Positions 1 to 6,673 of a stretch of DNA of 6,673 bases are shown one piece after another. This DNA comes from Geminicoccaceae bacterium (GTDB lineage: Bacteria > Pseudomonadota > Alphaproteobacteria > Geminicoccales > Geminicoccaceae). The translations under genes and the position numbers were made by a program. Below the pieces are notes generated by a model, which was not told the DNA's origin, searched no databases, and worked only from the letters and a program-made list of their open reading frames with translations. The DNA lies in NCBI GenBank assembly GCA_020446285.1, contig JAGREZ010000041.1, positions 1-6,673 of the forward strand. The letters run 5' to 3'. Each line of letters opens with the position of its first letter. Positions within the stretch are counted from its first letter, which is position 1.

Positions 1-1583
1 TGAGCAGCGGTGCCACTGACAGCATCAGTGACTGGGTTTCGAAGCATACGGGTTCGGTCACGCGTCATGTGGCCTCGCTCGCCGGCATCACGGCGGCCAT
101 GTCGACGATGATGAATAATGTCGGAGCGCTGGCCCTGACGCTTCCCGTGGCAATCCGTTCGGCCAACAATGCCGGCCGCTCACCCTCGCTCCTGCTCATG
201 CCGATCTCGTTTGCCGCGTTGCTCGGCGGCCTCGTGACGCTCATCGGCACGCCACCCAACATCATTGCCGCGAGCTTTCGCGCGCGCGAACTCGGCGAGC
301 CGTTCCGGCTGTTCGATTTCACCTGGGTCGGGTTGCCGCTGGCCGTGACGGGCGTGGCGTTCCTCTCGGTGGTCGGCTGGCGGTTCCTGCCAAAACGCTT
401 GCGTCATGCCGCCGGCACCGACGAATTCTTCGACATCGGCGACTATGTGACCGAGGTGCGCTGCGGAGCGAAGAATCTCCTCATCGGGCGGATGATCAGC
501 GATGTCGCCGAGGAGTTCAACGAGCTTGATGTCGCCATTCTCGGATTGCTGCGCGACGGCCGCCGGGTACCGAACGTGCCACGGCGCTTTGTCGTGCGCG
601 CCGAGGACGTGCTGATCGTCGAGGTTGCCCCGGCGAGCTTGCCACGTCTCCTGGAACGGTTCGATCTGGAGATCGTCGGGCAGAGTGCGGCGGCGATGAG
701 CCTTCTCGCCAACGAGGATGTGCGGCTTGCTGAGGTGGTTGTCACCCAGGGGTCGGAACTCGACGGTCGCAGTGACACGCGCGAGCGGCTGGCGCATCAG
801 TTCAACGTCAACCTGCTCGCGGTGGCGCGTCAGGGTGCGCGGGTGCGCGACCGCATCGACCGTGTGGTCCTGCGTGCCGGTGACGTGCTCCTGCTGCAGG
901 GCGAGGAGGAGCGGCTGGCCGAGGTCATCCGCCTTCTGGGCTTCCTGCCGCTCGCCGGACGGTCGATCGATGTGGGCCGTCGCAAGCGCAACATGGCGGT
1001 GCCGACCATCGGCCTTTTCGCCACCGCCATCCTGCTCTCGGCTACAGGCGTCCTGCCGCTGGAGATCGCACTCGGTTCGGCGGCGTTTTTCATGGTCGTC
1101 TTTGGAATCGTGCCCACGCGCGAGATCTATGATGCGGTCGAATGGCCGGTGATCGTCCTGCTTGCCTGCATGATTCCCATCGGCGATGCGCTGGAGACGA
1201 CCGGACTGGCCTCGCAGCTCGCTCTGGGCATCATCTGGCTCGCGGCCGAACAGGGTGGTCTGCTCTCGCTCGTGATCCTCCTGTTCGCCACCATGCTTCT
1301 GACCGACATGATCAACAATGCCGCTACCGTGGTCATCATGGCGCCGGTCGCGATCGCCGTCGCCAATGCGCAGTCGCTCAATGTGGACACGTTCATCATG
1401 GCGGTTGCGATCGGCGCATCCTGCGCCTTCCTTACACCCATAGGGCACCAGAACAACACGCTCGTGATGGGCCCCGGAGGTTACAATTTCGGTGACTACT
1501 GGCGTATGGGGTTGCCCCTGCAGATCGTTCTCATGGCGATCGGCATTCCGCTCCTGCTTTACATGTGGCCCATTGCGGGCTGA
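1..1583 (+). CDS. SLC13/DASS-family permease with two RCK_C (TrkA-C) domains, 5'-truncated by window edge
   Basis: This is an inner-membrane secondary anion transporter of the SLC13/ion transporter superfamily. The reading frame is open to the left edge (first whole codon at 3, SSGATDS...), and those residues align without gaps to residue 72 onward of the next gene. The GTG at 69 is therefore internal and about 71 N-terminal residues lie outside the window. Counting from that GTG, visible landmarks are an MNN motif at 15-17, GTPPN at 60-64, a soluble insert at about 115-295 made of two RCK_C-like modules, a second NN motif at 416-417 (DMINNAAT), and TPIGHQNN at 456-463 followed by GPGGYNFGDYW. 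The repeated NN motifs and proline-rich hairpins mark the two inverted-repeat halves of the membrane domain. RCK_C modules bind ligands or nucleotides in other channels and transporters; a regulatory role here is inferred. The substrate is unknown: sulfate, dicarboxylate and other anions are all handled by relatives. It is the likely first member of a three-gene plus-strand unit. Confidence 0.9.
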   Translation, partial: SSGATDSISDWVSKHTGSVTRHVASLAGITAAMSTMMNNVGALALTLPVAIRSANNAGRSPSLLLMPISFAALLGGLVTLIGTPPNIIAASFRARELGEPFRLFDFTWVGLPLAVTGVAFLSVVGWRFLPKRLRHAAGTDEFFDIGDYVTEVRCGAKNLLIGRMISDVAEEFNELDVAILGLLRDGRRVPNVPRRFVVRAEDVLIVEVAPASLPRLLERFDLEIVGQSAAAMSLLANEDVRLAEVVVTQGSELDGRSDTRERLAHQFNVNLLAVARQGARVRDRIDRVVLRAGDVLLLQGEEERLAEVIRLLGFLPLAGRSIDVGRRKRNMAVPTIGLFATAILLSATGVLPLEIALGSAAFFMVVFGIVPTREIYDAVEWPVIVLLACMIPIGDALETTGLASQLALGIIWLAAEQGGLLSLVILLFATMLLTDMINNAATVVIMAPVAIAVANAQSLNVDTFIMAVAIGASCAFLTPIGHQNNTLVMGPGGYNFGDYWRMGLPLQIVLMAIGIPLLLYMWPIAG

Positions 1584-1598
1584 TCGGTCCGGCGCTCG

Positions 1599-3374
1599 AT
1601 GACCTTTGACCAGAGCATTCTCTTCGCCATTCTCGGCTTCGTGTTCGTCTTTCTCCTGTGGGGACGATGGCGATACGACATCGTCGCATTCTCGGCACTG
1701 GTCATCGCCCTTCTCTTCGGTGTCGTTGCCACCGAGGATGCGTTCTCCGGCTTCGGTCATCCGGCGACGGTCATCATAGCACTGGTGCTCATCGTCAGTC
1801 GCGGGCTGGCGAATTCCGGCGCCATCGAGCTTCTGGCCCGGCTCGTGGTCGACAGTGCGCGCGGGCTTGCCGCACATATCGGCATCATGGGCACCCTTGC
1901 CGCAGCCCTTTCCGCCGTCATGAACAATGTCGCCGCACTCGCCCTGCTCATGCCCATCGACCTGCAGGCAGCAAAAAACGCGAAACGCAGTCCCTCGCTG
2001 AGCCTGATGCCGCTTTCCTTCGCCTCGATCCTGGGCGGTCTCGTGACGCTGATCGGCACACCGCCCAACATCGTCATCTCGGCCTTTCGCGAATCGGCGC
2101 TGGGCGAGCCCTTCGCCATGTTCGATTTCGCACCGGTCGGTGTCGTCTGTGCGGTCACCGGCCTGCTCTTCATCGTGTTGGGCGGTTGGCGGCTGATCCC
2201 GCGTCAGGAACGTTCGGGTGCCGCCGAAGATGAACTCTCGCTCGGCAACTACATCGCCGAACTGCGCGTCAGGGACAGTTCGAAATACCAGGGCAGCAAG
2301 CTCGCCGACCTGCAGGAGCTCGTCGATGATGATGGCGTCACCGTCATCGGCCTCGTGCGTCGCGGCCAGCGCCTCGCCGGCTATGGCCTGCAGGAACGGA
2401 TCGAGGAACGCGACATCATCGTCGTCGAGGCCTCCGCCGAAGCGATCGACGGTATCGTCGGCAAGCTCGGCCTCGAATATTTCGGAACTGGCAAGGATGA
2501 GAAACTGGTCGGTACCGACGATCTGCAACTGACCGAGGTGGTCGTTCCCGAAGGTGCGCCGATCGAGGGGCGCTCTTCGGTGGGCCTTTCGCTGATCTCG
2601 CGTTTCGGCGTGCATCTTCTCGGCATTCGCCGTCAGGGACGACGCTTCCGCGAGCGTGTCCGCCGTCTGCAGGTGGAGGCGGGCGACGTCCTGCTTTTCC
2701 TCGGTCCCGCCGAACGCATGTCCGAAACCGTGGCATGGCTCGGCTGCCTCCCGCTCGCCGAACGCGGGCTCACCGTCGTGCGTCGGGACAAGGCGTGGCT
2801 GGCCGTCGGCATGTTCGCGGCCGCCATCCTGCTGGCCTCGTTCGGTGTGCTCTATCTCGCCGTCGCACTCGCCGGTGTCGCCGTGCTCATGGTGCTCGCC
2901 AACATCGTTCCGCCGCGCGAGATCTACACCAGCATCGAGTGGCCGGTGATCGTGCTGCTGGGATCGATGATTCCCATCGGTGCGGCACTGGAGACCAGCG
3001 GCGGCACCGCCCTGATCGCCGGCTGGATTCTCGATGCGGCGAGCGGACAGTCGGCCGTGGTGGTTCTGGTCCTGCTCATGGTCGTGACCATGACGCTCTC
3101 CGACATCATGAATAACACCGCCACTGCGGTGATTGCCGCACCCATCGCCGTCGACATCGCCGGGCGCCTCGGCGTCAATGCCGATCCCTTCCTCATGGCC
3201 ATTGCCGTGGCCGCGTCCTGCGCCTTCCTCACGCCCATCGGTCACAAGAACAACATGCTGGTGATGGGGCCGGGCGGCTATCGCTTCGGCGACTACTGGC
3301 GTCTCGGCCTGCCGCTCGAAATTCTGATCGTCGCTGTCGGCGTGCCGATGATTCTGCTGGTCTGGCCGCTTTGA
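1599..3374 (+). CDS. SLC13/DASS-family permease with two RCK_C (TrkA-C) domains (complete paralogue of the upstream gene)
   Basis: This complete 591-residue transporter is close in size to related RCK_C-containing SLC13 permeases such as E. coli YfbS. An N-terminal hydrophobic stretch (about 5-45) leads into membrane half one, with MNN at 108-110, SPSLSLMP at 131-138 and GTPPN at 153-157. A soluble region at about 210-385 follows: RCK_C module one (about 213-297) and module two (about 305-385, ending in the typical AGDVLLFLGP). Membrane half two (about 399-591) has EWPVIVLLGSMIPIG at 447-461, DIMNNTAT at 502-509 and TPIGHKNN at 545-552, then GPGGYRFGDYW. The ATG at 1599 is the first start after the upstream stop, 15 nt away and in the same frame. 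The preceding bases have no convincing Shine-Dalgarno, so translation is probably coupled to the upstream gene. The family is well supported; transported substrate and coupling ion are unknown, although many DASS carriers are sodium-coupled. Confidence 0.93.
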   Translation: MTFDQSILFAILGFVFVFLLWGRWRYDIVAFSALVIALLFGVVATEDAFSGFGHPATVIIALVLIVSRGLANSGAIELLARLVVDSARGLAAHIGIMGTLAAALSAVMNNVAALALLMPIDLQAAKNAKRSPSLSLMPLSFASILGGLVTLIGTPPNIVISAFRESALGEPFAMFDFAPVGVVCAVTGLLFIVLGGWRLIPRQERSGAAEDELSLGNYIAELRVRDSSKYQGSKLADLQELVDDDGVTVIGLVRRGQRLAGYGLQERIEERDIIVVEASAEAIDGIVGKLGLEYFGTGKDEKLVGTDDLQLTEVVVPEGAPIEGRSSVGLSLISRFGVHLLGIRRQGRRFRERVRRLQVEAGDVLLFLGPAERMSETVAWLGCLPLAERGLTVVRRDKAWLAVGMFAAAILLASFGVLYLAVALAGVAVLMVLANIVPPREIYTSIEWPVIVLLGSMIPIGAALETSGGTALIAGWILDAASGQSAVVVLVLLMVVTMTLSDIMNNTATAVIAAPIAVDIAGRLGVNADPFLMAIAVAASCAFLTPIGHKNNMLVMGPGGYRFGDYWRLGLPLEILIVAVGVPMILLVWPL

Positions 3375-3405
3375 TCCGGCAAGACTGGCCGACGGTCGTT
3401 GCAAC

Positions 3406-3413
3406 GGGGAGGA
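3406..3413 (+). promoter_or_regulatory. Strong Shine-Dalgarno (GGGGAGGA) for the TTG-started oxidoreductase gene
   Basis: A purine-rich GGGGAGGA lies 7 nt before the TTG at 3421. It is the clearest ribosome-binding site in the window and decides the start. An ATG at 3413 is in another frame. The first in-frame ATG (3481) would cut into the first beta strand of the Rossmann fold. The site is immediately preceded by the 10-bp palindrome CGTTGCAACG (3397-3406), which overlaps it by one base and could be an operator, although such palindromes are common by chance. Confidence 0.75.
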
Positions 3414-3420
3414 TGAAGCA

Positions 3421-4770
3421 TTGAATCTGTTCACCAGACTGCGCGAACGGGCGGAAGAGGGCAGGCCGCTGCGTCTGGGCATGATCGGTGCCGGCAAGTT
3501 CGGCACCATGTTTCTCGCCCAGGCCGAGCGGCTTCCGGGCATTCACTTGGTGGCGGTTGCCGATCTCCGGGTGGATGCGGCACGTTCCAACATGGCTTTC
3601 GCCGGCTGGGCCGACGAGCGCATGTCGGCGCCCTCGATCGATGATGCGGCGAGGACCGGCCGTACGCATGTGGGTGATGACTGGCAGGCGGTGGTGCGCC
3701 ATCCGGCCATCGAGATCGTTATCGAATGCACCGGCAACCCGGTCGCCGCCGTCGATCACCTGCTCATGGCCTTCGACGAACACAAGCATGTCATCAACGT
3801 CACCGTCGAGGCCGACGCCTTCCTCGGCTACGCGCTGGCCAAACGTGCGGCGAAGGCGGGAATCGTCTATTCCATGGCCTATGGCGACCAGCCGGCGCTC
3901 ACCTGCGATCTGGTCGACTGGGCGCGCACCTGCGGCTTTCCGGTCGTTGCCGCCGGGCGCGGACACAAGTGGCTGCCGCATTACCGCAAGTCGACACCGG
4001 AAACCGTCTGGGACCATTGGGGCCTGACCCGCGAGCAGGCCGAGCGCGGCCGGCTCAATCCCAAGATGTTCAACGCCTTTCTCGACGGCTCCAAGCCCGC
4101 CATCGAATCGGCGGCCATCGCCAATGCCTGCGGTCTCGACGCTCCCGAAGCGGGGCTGAGCTATCCGCCGGGATCGGCCGAGGACATTCCCGACCTGATG
4201 CGGCCGAGGAGCGAGGGCGGGGTTCTCGACAGGAAGGGCATGGTGGATGTGATCTCCTGCCTTCGTGCCGACGGCAGCCGGATCGAGCATGACATCCGCC
4301 AGGGCGTGTGGGTCTGCATCGAGGCCGATACGCAATATCTGCGGCACTGCCTCGACGAATACGGTGTCCTGACCGATTCCACCGGCCGCTATTGCTGCAA
4401 TTACCGGCGCTGGCACCTGATCGGCCTCGAGCTCGGCATTTCGGTGGGGGCGGTGGGCATTCGCCATGAACCGACCGGTGTGGCCCGCGAGTTCCGCGCC
4501 GATGTCGCCGCTATCGCCAAGCGCGATCTCGCCGCGGGAGAAAGCCTCGACGGAGAAGGGGGATCGACTGTGGCCGGCGGTCTCCGGCCATCGCGGATCT
4601 CGGTCGCGGGCGGTTATCTGCCGCTTGGCCTCGCCCATCATGTGCGTCTGGTCAATCCCGTCGCCGACGGCGAGCCGGTGCTCTGGAGCGATGTCGAGAT
4701 CGACCGCACCGGTGCCGCTGCCCGCCTGCGTCTGGAACTCGAGGATGACCTGAGGAACGGCCGACTCTGA
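3421..4770 (+). CDS. NAD(P)-dependent oxidoreductase, homoserine dehydrogenase-like with C-terminal SAF domain (COG4091, DRL-related)
   Basis: This 449-residue cytoplasmic oxidoreductase has an N-terminal Rossmann domain. LGMIGAGKFG (19-28) gives the GxGxxG dinucleotide loop, VAVADLR (44-50) puts Asp48 at the end of the second strand, and ECTGNP (102-107) follows. The central part has conserved-looking blocks VTVEADAFLG (127-136), AYGDQPAL (153-160), GRGHKWLP (179-186), FLDGSKPAIESAAIANACGL (220-239) and WHLIGLELGISVG (331-343). The C-terminal region (about 358-449), including AKRDLAAGESLDGEGG (366-381), looks like a SAF domain. This layout is that of the predicted homoserine dehydrogenase-like family, which includes Brucella DRL, an alternative 1-deoxy-D-xylulose 5-phosphate reductoisomerase. 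The family is mostly uncharacterised and likely diverse in substrate, so DXR activity is only a possibility. The TTG start is chosen for its strong Shine-Dalgarno and because it precedes the Rossmann fold. The 46-nt spacing suggests co-transcription with the permeases. Asp48 hints at NAD(H), but Arg50 leaves NADP(H) open. Confidence 0.87.
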   Translation: MNLFTRLRERAEEGRPLRLGMIGAGKFGTMFLAQAERLPGIHLVAVADLRVDAARSNMAFAGWADERMSAPSIDDAARTGRTHVGDDWQAVVRHPAIEIVIECTGNPVAAVDHLLMAFDEHKHVINVTVEADAFLGYALAKRAAKAGIVYSMAYGDQPALTCDLVDWARTCGFPVVAAGRGHKWLPHYRKSTPETVWDHWGLTREQAERGRLNPKMFNAFLDGSKPAIESAAIANACGLDAPEAGLSYPPGSAEDIPDLMRPRSEGGVLDRKGMVDVISCLRADGSRIEHDIRQGVWVCIEADTQYLRHCLDEYGVLTDSTGRYCCNYRRWHLIGLELGISVGAVGIRHEPTGVAREFRADVAAIAKRDLAAGESLDGEGGSTVAGGLRPSRISVAGGYLPLGLAHHVRLVNPVADGEPVLWSDVEIDRTGAAARLRLELEDDLRNGRL

Positions 4771-4780
4771 TCCCGTTCCG

Positions 4781-6673
4781 TCAGGCGAGCGCGGGGCGGC
4801 CGCTGGCAGTCACGCGCAGGTGGATCTCGACGATCATCTCCCTTCCGGCATCGATGGCCGCGCGCCTGTCCTGGCGTTCGAAGGAAAGGTGCGCCTCGAT
4901 GCCGCCGGCCTCGTCGAAGGAGGCACGCACGGAATTTTCCAGCCAGGATCGCGCCCGTTCGACCAGCCGGTCGGGATCGGCGGATTCGAGGCGTTCGCCG
5001 CCGAGCTCGACGGCAAAGCGGTCTTCGGCTGTCTGGAGGATGGCGATTTCGCCATGGCGCAGCACGTCTCCGGCAACTGCGCCGATAGCGTTGCAGACCG
5101 CGTGATCGTCGGGGATGACAAGCTCGCTCGCGAGCCGGCGAACGGCATCGGGATAGAAGATCGGCGCTGGTCCGCCTACCGCGATCACCGGCAGGTTCAG
5201 TCTGAGCGACGCTTCGAACAGGCCGCCGCCCGCATGTTCGGGATCGAGTGCCGCATCGATCGCCGGCAGGTCGAGCCAGTGCTGGTCCTCCTCGCCGCTG
5301 GCCATGTCGACGAGCGCCCGTGCCGTCCGTTTTCTCGCCAGCGCCAGTACCGTCCGCGCCAGATCCTCGCCGGTCTGACCGTGCGGAGCGCCGGCATGGC
5401 CCTTTCGTCCCTCCAGCATTGCGCCGAGCGCGGCTGCCGGTCCATCCCAGCTGTGTTGCAGGCCGAGGAGATGGGCTGCATCCGACGGGGTGAATCCGGC
5501 AAGCAGGACATGCCCGCGTTCGACCATGCGCCGCAGCGGCAGTTCGAGATGTTCGCGGTCGATCACCTCCTCGAGGCTCCGCGGTCCATCCCGGAGAAGT
5601 CCGACGAGCCGTTGCTGGCTTCTCGACAATCCGTCGCCGGCGGGCGTGCCAAGCAGGGCGAAGCGAGCGTCGAGATCCCGCGGCAGGGAGCGTTCGGCCT
5701 GGTGCTGCATCTCCAGCATGATACCGGGGTGGTCGTGCGCCAGCAGTGCCAATGGCATGTCGCGGCGCGGGCCGAGCGTCAGTCTCCTTTCCCCGTCGCG
5801 GTCCACCGCACTGTCGCCGCCGAGCCCCGATGTGCGAAGTTCGATCGCCTCGACCATGGTGCGGAAACCGCCGACCATGGCACCGCGCGGATCGAGCCGC
5901 GGACGGCCATCCTGCAGGAGTGCAATGTCGGTCGTGGTCCCGCCGACATCGGAAACGAGTGCCTGCGGGAACGGCCGGCCATCCTTGCTGCCGGCGAGCC
6001 GTGCGGCGCCGACGACACTTGCGGCCGGTCCGGAGAGAATCGTCTCGACCGGCCTGCGCTGCACCGTCGCGGCGCGCATCAACGAGCCGTCGCCGCGCAC
6101 GACCATGAGCGGTGCGGTGATGCCTAGTCGGTCCAGCAACGCTCCGGTCGCGGCGAGCAGGCGGGCGATCTCGGGGATGAGGCGGGCATTGAGCACGGTC
6201 GTGAGCGCACGCCTCGGCGCATCGAGCCTGGCACTGAGTTCGTGGCCCATGGTGCAGGGAAGGCCGGTTATTTCCTCCACCAGCTGTCCGAGCCTGCGCT
6301 CATGGGCCGGGTTGCGCACGGCGAAGCGGGCGGTGATGGCGAAGGCATCGACTCGTTTCGCCATCTCCCCGATACACCGCCGCGCCATGGCCTCGTCGAG
6401 CGGCATCCGTTCGAGTCCGTGCGCGTCGTGACCGCCATCGACATGGGCGACCGGATCGCTCCCCAGCGCCTGCGCCAGTCCGGGACGGCGTTCCAGACCG
6501 GCTCCGAAGCCGGCGAGCAAGAGGCCGACCCGGCCGCCGCGTCCCTCGACGATGGCGTTGGTCGCGAGTGTGGTGGAAAGACCCACGAGCTCGATCTCGA
6601 CATCGCGGTCGCGGAGAACGGCTTCGACTGCCTCGCCGATGCAGATCGCAAGATCATGGCGGGTCGTCACCGC
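4781..6673 (-). CDS. Hydantoinase A/oxoprolinase-family protein, 5'-truncated by window edge
   Basis: This is a cytoplasmic ATP-dependent cyclic-amide or related hydrolase/carboxylase subunit of the hydantoinase A/oxoprolinase family. The frame is open to the right edge. The GTG at 6670-6668 lies in the middle of the usual N-terminal fold: the family begins with a phosphate-binding DIGGTFTD-type strand about 30-35 residues earlier, so the true start is outside. Counting from that GTG, STTLATNAIVEGRGGRVGLL (32-51) is the typical Hydant_A_N block. LSGPAASVVGAARLAG (212-227) and DVGGTTTDIAL (241-251) form the ASKHA-like ATPase core, TSGLGGDSAV (280-289) follows, and a C-terminal block covers VGGPAPIFYPDAV (498-510) and CNAIGAVAGDV (526-536). 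Residues about 347-403 look like a small winged-helix-like insert ending in GFTPSDAAHLLG. The substrate cannot be named. A HyuB-type partner, if present, must lie off the right edge, because the downstream neighbour is convergent and unrelated. Confidence 0.9.
   Translation of the reverse strand, partial: AVTTRHDLAICIGEAVEAVLRDRDVEIELVGLSTTLATNAIVEGRGGRVGLLLAGFGAGLERRPGLAQALGSDPVAHVDGGHDAHGLERMPLDEAMARRCIGEMAKRVDAFAITARFAVRNPAHERRLGQLVEEITGLPCTMGHELSARLDAPRRALTTVLNARLIPEIARLLAATGALLDRLGITAPLMVVRGDGSLMRAATVQRRPVETILSGPAASVVGAARLAGSKDGRPFPQALVSDVGGTTTDIALLQDGRPRLDPRGAMVGGFRTMVEAIELRTSGLGGDSAVDRDGERRLTLGPRRDMPLALLAHDHPGIMLEMQHQAERSLPRDLDARFALLGTPAGDGLSRSQQRLVGLLRDGPRSLEEVIDREHLELPLRRMVERGHVLLAGFTPSDAAHLLGLQHSWDGPAAALGAMLEGRKGHAGAPHGQTGEDLARTVLALARKRTARALVDMASGEEDQHWLDLPAIDAALDPEHAGGGLFEASLRLNLPVIAVGGPAPIFYPDAVRRLASELVIPDDHAVCNAIGAVAGDVLRHGEIAILQTAEDRFAVELGGERLESADPDRLVERARSWLENSVRASFDEAGGIEAHLSFERQDRRAAIDAGREMIVEIHLRVTASGRPALA

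Noticed and set aside
69..71. GTG at 69 as the start of the first permease
   Set aside because: The frame stays open to the window edge, and the upstream residues align without gaps to the paralogue; starting here would remove the first membrane segments.
180..3542. A 1120-codon open frame on the minus strand spanning both permeases and into the third gene
   Set aside because: Its translation is rich in H, D, E, Q, R and G with no recognisable domain, it covers two well-supported membrane protein genes and their gaps, and such antisense frames are common in GC-rich DNA with G/C third-position bias.
3229..4641. A 470-codon minus-strand open frame opposite the oxidoreductase
   Set aside because: It is antisense to a gene with clear Rossmann and SAF signatures, and it shows no motif or ribosome site of its own.
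4757..4803. Possible hairpin terminator formed by CGGCC/GGCCG around the convergent stops
   Set aside because: The arms are short, each contains a self-palindromic CGGCCG, the loop is long and no T-run follows; this is expected by chance at this GC content.
4820..6127. A 435-codon plus-strand open frame opposite the hydantoinase-family gene
   Set aside because: It is a codon-bias shadow: the opposite strand carries conserved motifs such as DVGGTTTD, while this frame shows none.
6668..6670. GTG at 6670 as the start of the hydantoinase-family protein
   Set aside because: The upstream codon is still open and the expected N-terminal phosphate-binding strand of the family is missing, so the gene continues beyond the right edge.

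Overview
This is a compact, GC-rich (roughly mid-60s %), almost fully coding bacterial segment. It holds four genes: three on the plus strand and one convergent on the minus strand. The G/C-ending codon bias, the long spurious antisense frames and the gene types suit a proteobacterium, most likely an alphaproteobacterium. That taxonomic guess is inference; the window contains no rRNA or other marker.

Left half (1-3374): two consecutive paralogous membrane permeases of the SLC13/DASS (ion transporter superfamily) type. Each has two soluble RCK_C (TrkA-C) domains inserted between the two halves of the membrane domain. The first lacks its N-terminus at the left edge, about 71 residues judging from its neighbour. 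The second is complete at 591 residues. They are separated by 15 nt, lie in the same frame, and the second has no clear Shine-Dalgarno, so they look like a translationally coupled tandem duplication. The membrane motifs are nearly identical between copies, but the RCK_C domains have diverged strongly.

Middle (3375-4770): after a 46-nt gap with a strong Shine-Dalgarno comes a TTG-started gene. It encodes a Rossmann-fold oxidoreductase of the 'homoserine dehydrogenase-like with C-terminal SAF domain' family (COG4091). This is the family that contains the Brucella DXR-like enzyme DRL, an alternative 1-deoxy-D-xylulose 5-phosphate reductoisomerase of the MEP isoprenoid pathway. Whether this member does that chemistry or acts on another polyol or sugar-phosphate-like substrate cannot be settled from sequence alone. 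It is probably in one transcript with the permeases.

Right half (4781-6673, minus strand): a hydantoinase A/oxoprolinase-family protein with a clear ASKHA-type DVGGTTTD motif. Its N-terminal start lies beyond the right edge. Only 10 nt separate its stop codon from that of the oxidoreductase, and I see no terminator between them. The set suggests uptake of an organic or inorganic anion alongside small-molecule metabolism, but no substrate can be named. There are no mobile elements, RNA genes, CRISPR arrays or obvious defence systems, and no stretch over 300 bases without a gene.
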